Below, piece after piece: positions 1 to 7,887 of a stretch of 64,000 nucleotides of DNA (position 1 is the stretch's first letter; each line of letters starts with the position of its first letter). Origin of the DNA: Propionibacteriaceae bacterium (GTDB taxonomy: Bacteria > Actinomycetota > Actinomycetes > Propionibacteriales > Propionibacteriaceae). Below the pieces are notes generated by a model. The model was given only the letters and a program-made list of their open reading frames with translations, searched no databases and was not told where the DNA came from. The position numbers were made by a program, and so were the translations under genes. The stretch lies in contig JAFKJK010000010.1 in assembly GCA_017306015.1 (NCBI GenBank), forward strand, positions 186,001-250,000. The letters run 5' to 3'.

Positions 1-939
1 ACCCACGGCGTCCCGATGGTGCCGGTGTACGTGTTCTACTCGATGTTCGGCTTCCAGCGGACCGGTGACGGCCTGTGGGCCGCCGCCGACCAGCTGACCA
101 GGGGCTTCCTGATCGGCGCCACCGCCGGACGGACGACGCTCACCGGCGAGGGCACCCAGCACATGGACGGCCACAGCCACCTGCTGGCGTCCACGAACCC
201 GGCGGTACGGGCGTACGACCCGGCCTACGGCTACGAGATCGCGCACATCATGCGGCACGGCCTGGACCGGATGTACGGCGAGAACCCGGAGGACGTGATC
301 TTCTACCTGACGGTCTACAACGAGCCCGCGCCGCAGCCGGCCGAGCCGGAGGACGTGGACGCCGAGGGCATCGTCCGTGGCATGCACCTGCTCCGCGAGG
401 GCGACGCCAGTGGCGTCGGTGAGGACGCCAGGCGCGCCCAGCTGCTCGCCTCGGGGGTCGGCGTGGCGTGGGCGCTGGAGGCCCAGGAGCTGCTCAAGCG
501 GGACTTCGGGGTGGTCGCGGACGTCTGGAGCGTGACCAGCTGGAACGAGTTGCGCCGCGACGGGCTCGCCTGCGACGAGCACTCCTTCCTGCATCCCGAC
601 GAGCCGGTGCAGGTGCCGTGGGTGACGCAGAAGCTCACCGGGCGTCCCGGCCCGGTGATCGCGGTGTCCGACTACATGCGGGCGGTGCAGGACCAGATCC
701 TGCAGTGGGTGCCCGGCGCGTTCGCCTCGCTGGGCGCCGACGGTTTCGGATTCTCCGACACCCGCGCTGCCGCCCGCCGGTTCTTCCACATCGACGGACC
801 CTCGATCGTGGTGCGCACGCTGCAGCAGCTGGCTGCGGCCGGCGAGCTGGACCCGTCCGTGCCCCGGCAGGCGGCGGAGCGCTACCAGTTGCTCGACGTG
901 GCGGCCGGGACCTCGGGAGTGGTCGGCGGCGATTCCTGA
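1..939 (+). CDS. aceE: Pyruvate dehydrogenase E1 component, homodimeric AceE type (3' part)
   Basis: C-terminal 312 residues of the thiamine-diphosphate E1 subunit that decarboxylates pyruvate for acetyl-CoA synthesis. The reading frame is open from base 1, so the start lies upstream of the window. The homodimeric E1 family is about 900 residues, so roughly one third is present. Family-typical stretches are visible: [12 protein letters not shown] near the start, the [18 protein letters not shown] loop, and a C-terminal transketolase-type domain with [13 protein letters not shown] and ending [19 protein letters not shown]3052 gene follows 72 nt downstream, the usual actinobacterial arrangement. 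Identification is secure; only the length is incomplete. Confidence 0.96.
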   Translation, partial: THGVPMVPVYVFYSMFGFQRTGDGLWAAADQLTRGFLIGATAGRTTLTGEGTQHMDGHSHLLASTNPAVRAYDPAYGYEIAHIMRHGLDRMYGENPEDVIFYLTVYNEPAPQPAEPEDVDAEGIVRGMHLLREGDASGVGEDARRAQLLASGVGVAWALEAQELLKRDFGVVADVWSVTSWNELRRDGLACDEHSFLHPDEPVQVPWVTQKLTGRPGPVIAVSDYMRAVQDQILQWVPGAFASLGADGFGFSDTRAAARRFFHIDGPSIVVRTLQQLAAAGELDPSVPRQAAERYQLLDVAAGTSGVVGGDS

Positions 940-1011
940 GCGCGCCTTTTCTCGCGCGGCCGGATCTGGCAGGCTGAATCCACCCAGAGCACGGAAGGTG
1001 GAGTCAACAGC

Positions 1012-1434
1012 GTGAGTACCGCGTCGGGAGCGGCGGCCCCGTCCCCGGTTGCCGGCCTCGGCCTCGCATCGGGGCTCGCGGTCCAGGAACTCGGCTGGGA
1101 CAGCGATGTCGACGAGGATCTGCGCTCGGCCGTGCTCGACGTGCTGGGCGAGGATTTCGTCTACGAGGCCGTCGAAGCAGTCGATGTCGTCGTGCTGTGG
1201 TGGCGCGCAGAGGACGGCGACCTCGGCGACGGGCTGGTGGACGCGCTGACCGACCTCAGCACCAGCGGCTGCGTCTGGTTGTTCACTCCGCGGGTCGGCA
1301 GGGAAGGCTTCGTGGAGGCCTCCGAACTCGACGAGGCTGCGCTGACCGCCGGCCTGGCCCGGGCCAACACGGCGAGCGTCTCGCGGACCTGGCAGGCGCA
1401 GAAGCTCGTCCGTCCCAAGCACGGCCGACGATAG
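1012..1434 (+). CDS. DUF3052 family protein
   Basis: A 140-residue acidic protein of the actinobacterial DUF3052 family, whose members commonly lie next to aceE. Visible features are the LGWDSDVDEDLR and DVVVLWWRAEDGDL segments, an LWLFTPRVGREGFVE-like strand and a basic tail (RPKHGRR). No catalytic motif, signal peptide or membrane segment is seen, and the molecular role is unknown. The GTG start at 1012 gives the conserved N-terminus. Its stop TAG shares a base with the GTG of the next gene, which suggests translational coupling. Confidence 0.85.
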   Translation: MSTASGAAAPSPVAGLGLASGLAVQELGWDSDVDEDLRSAVLDVLGEDFVYEAVEAVDVVVLWWRAEDGDLGDGLVDALTDLSTSGCVWLFTPRVGREGFVEASELDEAALTAGLARANTASVSRTWQAQKLVRPKHGRR

Positions 1435-2366
1435 TGGCCGCCGTGAGCCGGCTCAGCCGGCCCGCGGCGCTCCTGGTCACGGCCTGTCTGGCCGGCTGTT
1501 CCTCGATCGTCGCGCCCTCCCCGGCGGGCAGTGTCTCCGCCGTTCCGGCCACGGCGGCCGCACCGAGCGCGTCCGCGGTCCTGACCGCCGCGACCAGCGC
1601 GCCGAGCCGGCCGTCCGTGGCACTGCGGATCGACTCGGTGAGCAACTTCCGCGACGTCGCGGGGGACGGTCTGGCGTTGCCGGACGGACGCACGATGGCC
1701 ACCGGCGTGGTCTACCGGTCGGCGAAGCTGGCCGGGATGAGCGCCCCGGACCGGGAGGCGCTGGCCGGTGCCGGGCTCGCTGGCATCCTCGACCTGAGGA
1801 CGCCGGGGGTGGCGAAGGCCTCGCCCGACCCGGTGATCGCCGGGGCGAAGTACCGGCTGATCAACCTCTACGCGACGGCGAAGGTGCGAAAGCCGAAGCT
1901 GCGTTCGGTCGCCGCGGCGAGGGCGTACCTGCGCTCGGTCAACGTCGGCTTCGTCGCCAGCTCCGCCCAGCGGGCCCGGGTGGCGTGGACGCTGAGGCTG
2001 ATCGCCGCCGCGTCCGGGCCGGTGGTGATCCACTGCACGGAGGGCAAGGACCGGACCGGCTGGGTCTCGGCGATCCTGCAGCTGACCGCCGGAGCCCGCG
2101 TCGTCGACGTCCGCGCCGAGTACCTGAAGTCGAACAGCTACCGTGCCGGCATCATCGCCGAGCGCTACCGGGCCACGAAGGCACACTCGGGGGTCAGGGC
2201 GGCGCAGATCGAGCGGGCGCTGCTGAAGGTCGACGTGAGCTATCTCGACGCGGGGCTGACGGAACTTCGGCACCGCTACGGCTCGATCGACGGCTACCTG
2301 ACCCGCGGGCTGAAGCTGGACGCGGCCACCGTCGAGAAGCTGCGGGCGCGGTTGGTGTCGGGCTAG
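1434..2366 (+). CDS. Lipoprotein with tyrosine/dual-specificity phosphatase fold
   Basis: Predicted exported lipoprotein of about 310 residues. The N-terminus has a short hydrophobic signal ending in the lipobox LAGC, followed by an Ala/Ser/Pro-rich linker. The globular domain begins at LRIDSVSNFRDVAG, the usual opening of the Y_phosphatase3 (SidC/LipA-like) family, and carries the phosphatase loop HCTEGKDRTGW with the nucleophilic Cys and phosphate-binding Arg. A late Asp-containing segment, VSYLDAGLTELRHRYG, follows. The substrate is unknown; relatives act on phosphotyrosine or phosphoinositides. GTG 1434 overlaps the previous stop and GTG 1443 is an alternative start. The 3' end overlaps the convergent reductase gene by 4 nt. 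Confidence 0.82.
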   Translation: MAAVSRLSRPAALLVTACLAGCSSIVAPSPAGSVSAVPATAAAPSASAVLTAATSAPSRPSVALRIDSVSNFRDVAGDGLALPDGRTMATGVVYRSAKLAGMSAPDREALAGAGLAGILDLRTPGVAKASPDPVIAGAKYRLINLYATAKVRKPKLRSVAAARAYLRSVNVGFVASSAQRARVAWTLRLIAAASGPVVIHCTEGKDRTGWVSAILQLTAGARVVDVRAEYLKSNSYRAGIIAERYRATKAHSGVRAAQIERALLKVDVSYLDAGLTELRHRYGSIDGYLTRGLKLDAATVEKLRARLVSG

Positions 2367-2962
2367 GCGGCCGTGATCCCGTCGTCGGTGACGACCAGGA
2401 CGCCGCTGGGACGGCCGATCGCCGTCACCGTGGCGCGGGCCGCGGCATCGACGTGGACGCGGGGGTCGGCGGGCAGCGAGTCGCTGTAGTAGGTGCCGGG
2501 TCCGTAGAGCTGGCCGTAGCGCAGGACCACACCGCCGTACCCGAGAACTGCGCGCTCCAGCTCGGCGACGGCGTCGGCTCCCTCGCCGGGCGGCAGGGGC
2601 CAGGCGATGCTCTCGGCGAGGACGCCACGGCACTCGGCGGCCGCAGCGGCGGCCAGCAGGTTCCGGGTGCCCTCGACCCGGATGCGGGCATTGGCGAAGC
2701 TGTGAGCCGGCAGGTCCTCGGCGTTGTCGGGCAGGTCGGTGAGCTCGTGGACGATCAGCTCGGGACGAAACGCCCGGACGGCGGCGACGAGGGCGTCCGC
2801 GTCGAACACGTCGCAGACCACCGGCTCGGCCCCAAGCGACCGGAGCAGGTCGACCTTCGCCGCCGTCCGGGTCATGCCGGCGACGGTGTGCCCGTCGCCG
2901 GCCAGCAGGGGAGCCACCCGGGAGCCGATGACCCCGGTGGCCCCGGCGATGAAGATGCGCAT
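2363..2962 (-). CDS. NAD(P)-binding short-chain epimerase/dehydratase-like protein
   Basis: A 199-residue atypical SDR. The N-terminal Rossmann motif GATGVIGSRV binds a dinucleotide, followed by VAGMTRTAAKVDLLRSLGAE and the acidic turn VVCDVFDAD. A short YGQLYGPGTYY segment resembles the active-site/substrate loop of extended SDRs, but the protein is shorter than typical epimerases (about 300). The C-terminal substrate domain is therefore reduced and the substrate cannot be guessed. The gene converges on the phosphatase lipoprotein with a 4-nt overlap. The ATG start sits just before a purine-rich stretch and leads directly into the nucleotide-binding fold. Confidence 0.75.
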   Translation of the reverse strand: MRIFIAGATGVIGSRVAPLLAGDGHTVAGMTRTAAKVDLLRSLGAEPVVCDVFDADALVAAVRAFRPELIVHELTDLPDNAEDLPAHSFANARIRVEGTRNLLAAAAAAECRGVLAESIAWPLPPGEGADAVAELERAVLGYGGVVLRYGQLYGPGTYYSDSLPADPRVHVDAAARATVTAIGRPSGVLVVTDDGITAA

Positions 2963-3023
2963 GACAAGGATGTTAGGCGGGCCGGGTCGGGCAGGCCGAG
3001 GCCACCCCTAAGATGTTCCCCCG

Positions 3024-3097
3024 GGGCGCATAGCTCAGTTGGTCAGAGCACCTCCCTTACAAGGAGGGGGTCGGCGGTTCGAGCCCGTCTGCGCCCA
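3024..3097 (+). tRNA. tRNA-Val (anticodon UAC)
   Basis: A full cloverleaf can be drawn. Acceptor GGGCGCA (3024-3030) pairs with TGCGCCC (3090-3096) and A3097 is the discriminator. The D arm is GCTC/GAGC. The anticodon stem CCTCC/GGAGG encloses the loop CTTACAA, giving anticodon UAC. The T arm GGCGG/CCGTC carries the TTCGAGC loop. CCA is not encoded (ACCCG follows). It stands alone, and no integrase or attachment-site duplication is seen beside it. Confidence 0.95.
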
Positions 3098-3277
3098 CCC
3101 GATCGTCGGTTCACGCCGAGATCTGCCCGGTCCCTCGCCGTTCTCGCCCTCGCTGTGACCCGTGCCGGCAAGGTCAGGCAGGTCTGGGCGGTGCGCAACC
3201 CGCAGAAGCTCAAGGTCTGGCGCGGCCGCAGGCGCAGCCCTGTGGCGTGACCAGCCGGTTCGGTCCGGCGTGATGGG
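3098..3277. other. Intergenic stretch after tRNA-Val, no clear gene
   Basis: The 180 nt between the tRNA and the convergent esterase hold no confident gene. A GTG-started frame at 3155-3250 could encode 31 very basic residues (VTRAGKVRQVWAV, ending RRRSPVA). It lacks a recognisable ribosome-binding site and family, so I do not call it. No strong terminator hairpin is apparent. Confidence 0.4.
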
Positions 3278-4417
3278 TCAGCGGCTGGATGGCCCCGGCT
3301 CCCGCGTGATCGCGGTGACGAACTCGAGCACGGCGGTGGTCACGGCGGCGTGACGGAGCGACGCGAAGAGGTCGAAGTTGTGGACGGCGCCGGGCAGTTC
3401 GGCGTAGGCGACCGGCCCTTGCCGGCGGTCGCGCAGCCGCGCAGTGAACTCACGGGCACCGGCGGCGGAGGCCATCGGATCCTTCTCGCCGTGCACGATG
3501 AGCACCGGAGGGACGCTCGAGCCGGTGAGGTCGGAGACCTGAGTGCCCGGTTGACCGAAGACTTCTCCGTAGTACCCGTAGAGCCCGACGACGGCCGAGA
3601 CCGAGGTGTCGGCTTCCTCGAAGCCCGGCTGCAGGTCGGCCCGGCCGGCCGACAGCGCACAGGCTGCGGCGAGGTTGGCGCCCGCCGACCCGCCGGCGGT
3701 GACGAGAACGTCCGGGTCGGCGCCGTGCCGCCGGCCTTCGGTGCGGGTCCAGGCGATGACGCGCTTGGCGTCGGCGAGGATCGTCCAGTAGTCGGTTCGC
3801 AGCCGGTAGTTGGCGCTGATGCAGGTCCAGCCGTGGAGCGCCAGCGTCTCCAGCATCAGTTTCGACTGCCGGTTCTTGGAGCCTCCGGAGAATCCGCCGG
3901 GGTGGAAGTAGATGAGCACCGGCCCGGCGCCCGCGCCGCGTCGCCGGTAGACGTCCAGCAGGTTCGCGCGTCCCGGTGCGGGTCCGTACGCAGTGTTGCG
4001 TTCCCGCCGGATACGCGGGTCCGGCAGCCGGAACGGCGCGGTCAGTGCCCAGCCCGCCCGGAGTCGATGCCGCCCGCGGTTGGCGCGAGGACGGTCCTCA
4101 CCGAGGACGGACGTGAGGGCGCTGTCGAGCACCTGCCCGGCCTGCGCGGACTGCCGGACGATCCGGATCAGGCCCAGCAGGACGAGTGCGGCGACCGCCG
4201 CAGTGATCCACGACGCCGGGGTCGTGAGATCGCCGCTGTCGACGGTCAGCCAGGTGACCAGCAGCAGGTACCAGGCGAGCATGAACGGCACCTCGCTGCC
4301 GAGCGTGCCCAGCACGAACGTGGGAGTCTGCCTCGGGCCGTGCGTCGGTCGAGGCCAGAGCGCGCTCGCGACGGCTGCCGCGACGAACAGGACGGTGATC
4401 GCATAGCCAGGAGGCAT
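3278..4417 (-). CDS. Membrane-anchored alpha/beta hydrolase (hormone-sensitive-lipase/esterase type)
   Basis: About 379 residues. The first ~110 hold three hydrophobic segments (ITVLFVAAAVASALW, FMLAWYLLLVTWL, WITAAVAALVLLGLI), so the catalytic domain is probably membrane tethered. The C-terminal domain shows the HSL oxyanion motif HPGG (from IYFHPGGFSGG), the nucleophile elbow GGSAG, the acid in HGEKDP and the catalytic His in GAVHNFD. The substrate is unknown; short acyl esters are likely for the family. ATG 4417 is preferred; an in-frame GTG at 4438 would add seven residues. It is convergent to the tRNA and upstream of a small VOC gene on the same strand. Confidence 0.82.
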   Translation of the reverse strand: MPPGYAITVLFVAAAVASALWPRPTHGPRQTPTFVLGTLGSEVPFMLAWYLLLVTWLTVDSGDLTTPASWITAAVAALVLLGLIRIVRQSAQAGQVLDSALTSVLGEDRPRANRGRHRLRAGWALTAPFRLPDPRIRRERNTAYGPAPGRANLLDVYRRRGAGAGPVLIYFHPGGFSGGSKNRQSKLMLETLALHGWTCISANYRLRTDYWTILADAKRVIAWTRTEGRRHGADPDVLVTAGGSAGANLAAACALSAGRADLQPGFEEADTSVSAVVGLYGYYGEVFGQPGTQVSDLTGSSVPPVLIVHGEKDPMASAAGAREFTARLRDRRQGPVAYAELPGAVHNFDLFASLRHAAVTTAVLEFVTAITREPGPSSR

Positions 4418-4489
4418 CCGTCCACCATGCCACCGCACGGCAGAGGATGCGATCCGTTGGCTGACCGCTCCACCTGGGCTCGCGGTTGC

Positions 4490-4840
4490 TCAGCTCCGGA
4501 CGTGGCTGCCGACGTTGACGACCCGACCGGACGAGTCGCGGTAGAAGAAGCGCCGCACGCCCCACTCCTCGACCGACAGCGGGTGCACGATCTCCACCCC
4601 GGCCGCCGTCGCCGCCGCGTGGGCGGCATCCACATCGTCGACGAAGACGGACACGTCCGGGTTGACCGGCGCGGTCGCATCGACAGTCATCAGACCGAGC
4701 TGCCGCCCGGCGTCGTCAGCAAGGAACACGATCCACTCCATGTCCATGATCACGCGCAGCCCGAGCACCGAGGTGTGCTCAGCGATGGCCGCGGGCAGAT
4801 CCTGCACGGTCAGGATGGGGGCGATGCGTTCGATCCTCAT
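4490..4840 (-). CDS. VOC/glyoxalase-bleomycin resistance superfamily protein
   Basis: A 116-residue single VOC domain with two beta-alpha-beta-beta-beta modules: MRIERIAPILTVQDLPAAIA at the start and RDSSGRVVNVGSH at the end. The chain contains several His, Glu and Asp residues that could bind metal, but the substrate cannot be inferred. The ATG at 4840 begins exactly at the domain; an upstream GTG would add 12 unconserved residues. It is divergent from the acetyltransferase gene at 4954. Confidence 0.78.
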   Translation of the reverse strand: MRIERIAPILTVQDLPAAIAEHTSVLGLRVIMDMEWIVFLADDAGRQLGLMTVDATAPVNPDVSVFVDDVDAAHAAATAAGVEIVHPLSVEEWGVRRFFYRDSSGRVVNVGSHVRS

Positions 4841-4953
4841 GCAGCGATCCGACCATCCTCGCTCGGCGTTGTCCACCGAGCAGCCGCCGAGCGGCCAGCA
4901 GCCACCGCCCAGCGCGCGGCACCCTGGTGCGCCAGCCGATGCAGAATGGACGG

Positions 4954-5577
4954 ATGTCGTTCGCCGCCCACATCGTCGCTCCGGCCCGACTGCAGACCGA
5001 CGAGTTCGTCCTGCGGCCGATCACCGCAGCCGACGCCGCCCTCGACTTCGTCGCGGTGATGGAGAGCCGCGACTACCTGCGCCTGTGGGAGCAGTCGACC
5101 TGGCCCGCTGACGACTTCACCGTCGAGGCAGATCGCACGGATCTGGAGAAGCTCGAGGGCTGGAACGCGGACCGGAAGGCCTTCACCTACACGGTGCTGG
5201 ACCTTGCCGAGACCGAGTGCCTCGGCTGCGTCTACGTCTTCCCGCTCGATGCCGCTTTCCTCGCCAGATCGCACGTCACCGCGGTCGCCGACACCCATTG
5301 GGAGGACTACGACGCCGCCGTCTACTTCTGGGTGCGTGCCTCCCGGCTGGCGTCCCACCTCGATCGCGCACTGCTGGCCGCCCTGCGGACGTGGCTCTCG
5401 CGGGAGGGGAACCTCCGTGCCCACCTGTTCGTGACCAACGAGCAGTTCACCCAGCAAGCCGACCTGCTCGGCGGGACCGATCTCACCGTCCAGTTCGAGA
5501 TCGCCGAGCCCGGCAAGCCGGGCCGCTATCTCGCCTACGCACCGCCCCGGCCTGGATCGCTCCGAACGGCGCATTGA
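4954..5577 (+). CDS. GNAT family N-acetyltransferase
   Basis: A 207-residue GNAT-like protein. The N-terminal LRPITAADAALDFVAVMES segment is typical of the first strand and helix, and AETECLGCVYVFPLD resembles the central strand. The acetyl-CoA P-loop is degenerate, so the exact activity is uncertain. The start ATG at 4954 lies 6 nt after a -10-like CAGAAT, suggesting a leaderless transcript; upstream ATGs at 4927 and nearby would fall inside the promoter. It is divergent from the VOC gene. Confidence 0.7.
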   Translation: MSFAAHIVAPARLQTDEFVLRPITAADAALDFVAVMESRDYLRLWEQSTWPADDFTVEADRTDLEKLEGWNADRKAFTYTVLDLAETECLGCVYVFPLDAAFLARSHVTAVADTHWEDYDAAVYFWVRASRLASHLDRALLAALRTWLSREGNLRAHLFVTNEQFTQQADLLGGTDLTVQFEIAEPGKPGRYLAYAPPRPGSLRTAH

Positions 5578-5714
5578 GTCTGGGGACGCGTTGGGAGGGA
5601 TGGCCGCGAGAGTGGGTCGCCGGTTCCCGGAGCGGTCAGCTGCCGACGCACCGACGGCTCACGGGCGCCGGCATCCTGGATTGGTGCGGCCACCGCGCGC
5701 CGTCTCGAGCGAGG

Positions 5715-5972
5715 TCATTTCACGGTGTTGGTCGAGCAGGTGGCGATCGCCATCTTGCCCTTCGCCTTGTTCTTCGCCTTCGACACGCCGTTGACGAGGA
5801 TCTCGCAGCTCACGCTCTGGGAATGCATGAGGTCCGAACTGGTGACGGTCAGGGTCGCGACGTCGAAATCGTCCAGCTTCACCTTCTTGCTCCAGTCGCC
5901 CTTCTTGACCTCGTCCTGGGACATGCCTGAGCCGGTACCCCATGACACCGAGGCCTTGCCGGTCGTGCTCAC
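5715..5972 (-). CDS. MmpS-like C-terminal domain, probably 5'-truncated
   Basis: The 85 residues (GTG start 5972) match the C-terminal half of MmpS-type transport accessory proteins: SVSWGTGSG, a WSKKVKLDDFDVATLTV-like strand, SVSCEILVNG and a terminal IATCS, with the paired cysteines usual for the fold. The same frame stays open upstream and still looks related (AGCGSPTYEV and a Thr/Pro/Gly linker, about 5975-6116), but no ATG, GTG or TTG occurs there. The expected hydrophobic anchor is also missing. It is either a decayed gene or starts at the internal GTG. It lies immediately downstream of vapC on the same strand. Confidence 0.5.
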   Translation of the reverse strand: MSTTGKASVSWGTGSGMSQDEVKKGDWSKKVKLDDFDVATLTVTSSDLMHSQSVSCEILVNGVSKAKNKAKGKMAIATCSTNTVK

Positions 5973-6181
5973 CTTGAACGTCGCGGTGATGGTGTCGTCG
6001 GCGGGTGCCTGATTGTTGTCGCCGGTGTCCTTGCCGCCCGGTGCCGTCGTGGTCTGGGCTGTGCCTTCGCCGCCCGTGTTGTCGCCCCTGACCTCGTAGG
6101 TGGGGCTACCGCACCCGGCGTCCCGCCCACCAGCTCGGGCGGATCCGTCGCCCGCGGTCTCGCGTCCCCGGCGGCCGACCC

Positions 6182-6565
6182 TCAGCGCCGCGCGTCGGCC
6201 ACGAACGGCAGGTTCGCGGCAAGGATGGCGCGATCGGCAGTGACGAAAGTGAGTCCCTCGCTACGAGCCTGAGCTACCAGCAGTCGGTCGAACGGGTCGT
6301 GACGAGCCAACTCGACGTCCGCGTATCCGGCGGTGTGCTGCCAGTTCATCGCCAGCTCGCCAACGCCGGAGTCACGCAGCGTCGAGGCGAGATCGGTCGT
6401 CGCACTGAGCTTGCCGAGTTGCTGCTTGATGGCTAGCTCCCACAGGCTCACCGCTGACACCCAGACCGGCTGGGCGGCCAGCAGCACAGTTGCCCGTTCG
6501 CCGAGGCGATCCGGATCGGCGACGAGCCACAGGGCGACATGGGTGTCGAGGAGCACTCCGGTCAT
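6182..6565 (-). CDS. vapC: VapC-type PIN-domain ribonuclease toxin
   Basis: A 127-residue PIN domain. The acidic catalytic set is visible: D7 in LLDTHVALW, E43 in SLWELAIK, D93 in HDPFDRLLVAQA and D111 in VTADRAIL. These coordinate Mg2+/Mn2+ for RNA cleavage in this family; the HDPFDR motif marks the PilT/PIN subgroup. The start overlaps the antitoxin stop by 4 nt (ATGA), the classic coupled toxin-antitoxin arrangement. It is probably co-transcribed with and repressed through the VapB operator at 6806-6823. The target RNA is unknown. Confidence 0.9.
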   Translation of the reverse strand: MTGVLLDTHVALWLVADPDRLGERATVLLAAQPVWVSAVSLWELAIKQQLGKLSATTDLASTLRDSGVGELAMNWQHTAGYADVELARHDPFDRLLVAQARSEGLTFVTADRAILAANLPFVADARR

Positions 6566-6792
6566 CGGATGCCGAACAGGTCGAGAACCTCAGCGGCCTC
6601 GTCGTCGAACGTGTCCGGATCCCACGAGATCTGGCCTCGCAGTGCGCCGAATACCAGGTCGGCCCTCACGTGGGGTACCAGGTCGGCGACCGGTCGCCCG
6701 GCCCGGGCGATCGTCACCGACCCGCCTCGTTCGACCATCTCGAGCAGCTTCGACAGCTGGGTCTTGGCCTCGTACACGTTGACCGTCGGCAT
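6562..6792 (-). CDS. vapB: Antitoxin of Phd/YefM (VapB) type
   Basis: A 76-residue antitoxin. The N-terminal NVYEAKTQLSKLLEMVERGG segment is the Phd/YefM DNA-binding fold, followed by VTIARAGRPVADLVPH. The acidic and hydrophobic tail (FDDEAAEVLDLFGIR) is the likely toxin-binding segment. It precedes vapC with a 4-nt overlap. A near-ideal 8+8 palindrome lies 14 nt upstream of its ATG, which fits autorepression by the VapBC complex. Confidence 0.9.
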   Translation of the reverse strand: MPTVNVYEAKTQLSKLLEMVERGGSVTIARAGRPVADLVPHVRADLVFGALRGQISWDPDTFDDEAAEVLDLFGIR

Positions 6793-6805
6793 CTGCCCAG
6801 GATAC

Positions 6806-6823
6806 TTGACCAGGTCTGGTCAA
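6806..6823. promoter_or_regulatory. Palindromic operator upstream of vapBC
   Basis: Perfect inverted repeat TTGACCAG-GT-CTGGTCAA, ending 14 nt upstream of the vapB start. The position and symmetry fit the autoregulatory binding site of a Phd/VapB antitoxin. Binding itself is inferred. Confidence 0.65.
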
Positions 6824-6860
6824 CCAAGTGGCTGGCTCGCCTGCTCGCCCAAGCGTGCTG

Positions 6861-6902
6861 GGTGTGGATCCGTCCGTCGTACACGGCGGACGGATCCACA
6901 CC
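6861..6902 (-). terminator. Long hairpin downstream of VOC gene
   Basis: A 16-bp perfect inverted repeat (GGTGTGGATCCGTCCG and its complement) with a 10-nt loop that can close further to a UACA tetraloop. It begins 19 nt past the VOC stop at 6922 and precedes the vapB promoter. No T-tract is present, as is common for actinobacterial terminators. It may also shield vapBC from read-through. Confidence 0.6.
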
Positions 6903-6921
6903 GTGAGGCGTTGATAAGGGC

Positions 6922-7335
6922 TCAGCCGCGCGCCTGGTTGATCCGGACGTGGTTGCCGGCCGGGTCGCGGAAGGCGCAGTCCCGGGTGCCCCAGGGCTGG
7001 GCCATCGGCTCCTGCAGCACCTCCGCCCCGGCGGCCTGGGCGCGCTCGAAGGTCGCGTCGAGGTCGTTGGCGAAGAACACGTAGGGCCCGGGGCCCGAGC
7101 CCTTTGCCACCAGCCGGTGCAGCGCGTCGCCGTCCTCGGGGGAACGGCCGGCGGCCGGATCGGAGAGAACCAGGGCAGGGGCGGACGGGTCCGCGGAGCC
7201 GAGGGTGACCCAGCGGTGGCCGTCCGAGGCGACGTCATTGGTCACCTCCAGGCCGAGGGCGTCGCGGTAGAAGCCAATGGCGGCGTCCACGTCGTCGACG
7301 GTGATCGGGCAGTAGTACAACGAGATACCTGTCAT
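6922..7335 (-). CDS. VOC/glyoxalase superfamily protein
   Basis: A 137-residue VOC protein. The SLYYCPITVDDVDAAIGFYRD opening and AFRDPAGNHVRI close match the paired beta-alpha-beta units of glyoxalase/dioxygenase-fold proteins. The FYRDALGLEV and FRDPAGNHVRI segments carry the usual family signatures. The ligand is unknown. ATG 7335 gives a canonical N-terminus. An AraC-type regulator gene lies 65 nt upstream on the same strand, so the two may form a unit. Confidence 0.8.
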   Translation of the reverse strand: MTGISLYYCPITVDDVDAAIGFYRDALGLEVTNDVASDGHRWVTLGSADPSAPALVLSDPAAGRSPEDGDALHRLVAKGSGPGPYVFFANDLDATFERAQAAGAEVLQEPMAQPWGTRDCAFRDPAGNHVRINQARG

Positions 7336-7400
7336 GACGGCAACGCTACGAGCCGCGGCCGCGTCCCGCTTCTCCGATCCTGCTCGATCCGGGAACGGGC

Positions 7401-7808
7401 TCAGCCGAACGGGGTGGGACGGGTGAGGATCTTCGCCATGCACGCCGGCATCGCCTCGACCGCCTGGTGCGGGCGCGACCGATAGGAACTGGGTGTTTCC
7501 CCGGTCAGCCGGGTGAAAGTGGAGCTGAACGAGCCGAGCGACGTTGCTCCGACGGCAATGCAGGCATCGGTCACCGTCCAGCCGTCCCGCAACAACGCCA
7601 TCGCCCGTTCCACCCGACGGGCCATCAAATACGCATACGGCGTCTCACCGTAAGCGGCCTTGAACTCGCGGGAGAAATGCGCCGGCGACATCAGCGCCTG
7701 TTTCGCCATCGTCGGGACATCGAGCGGTTCGGCGTAGGCACGGTCCATCAAATCGCGTGCGCGGCGCAGGTGGACGAGCGTCGCGGGGGACTGTTCAGCC
7801 GGTGCCAC
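7401..7808 (-). CDS. AraC family transcriptional regulator (DNA-binding domain only)
   Basis: About 135 residues, essentially one AraC/XylS double helix-turn-helix domain: RARDLMDRAYAEPLDV, then PTMAKQALMSPAHFSREFKA, then AYLMARRVERAMALL and SSFSSTFTRLTGETPSSYR. No effector-binding domain is present, as in the short Rob/SoxS-like class. GTG 7808 is chosen as start because upstream frame extensions run into the divergent recQ gene. The likely target is the adjacent VOC gene. Confidence 0.82.
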   Translation of the reverse strand: MAPAEQSPATLVHLRRARDLMDRAYAEPLDVPTMAKQALMSPAHFSREFKAAYGETPYAYLMARRVERAMALLRDGWTVTDACIAVGATSLGSFSSTFTRLTGETPSSYRSRPHQAVEAMPACMAKILTRPTPFG

Positions 7809-7887
7809 GACACCAAAGGTTACGGCGACCGTCAAGGCGGGCGGCCGGCTCCGGCGGTTGTCGGCGGCGCACCGTACGCTGCACCGG

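Noticed and set aside
3155..3250. 31-residue basic peptide gene
   Set aside because: No ribosome-binding site, family or conservation evidence.
3024..3277. Integration site at tRNA-Val
   Set aside because: No integrase, no duplicated tRNA 3' end and no change in coding style next to it.
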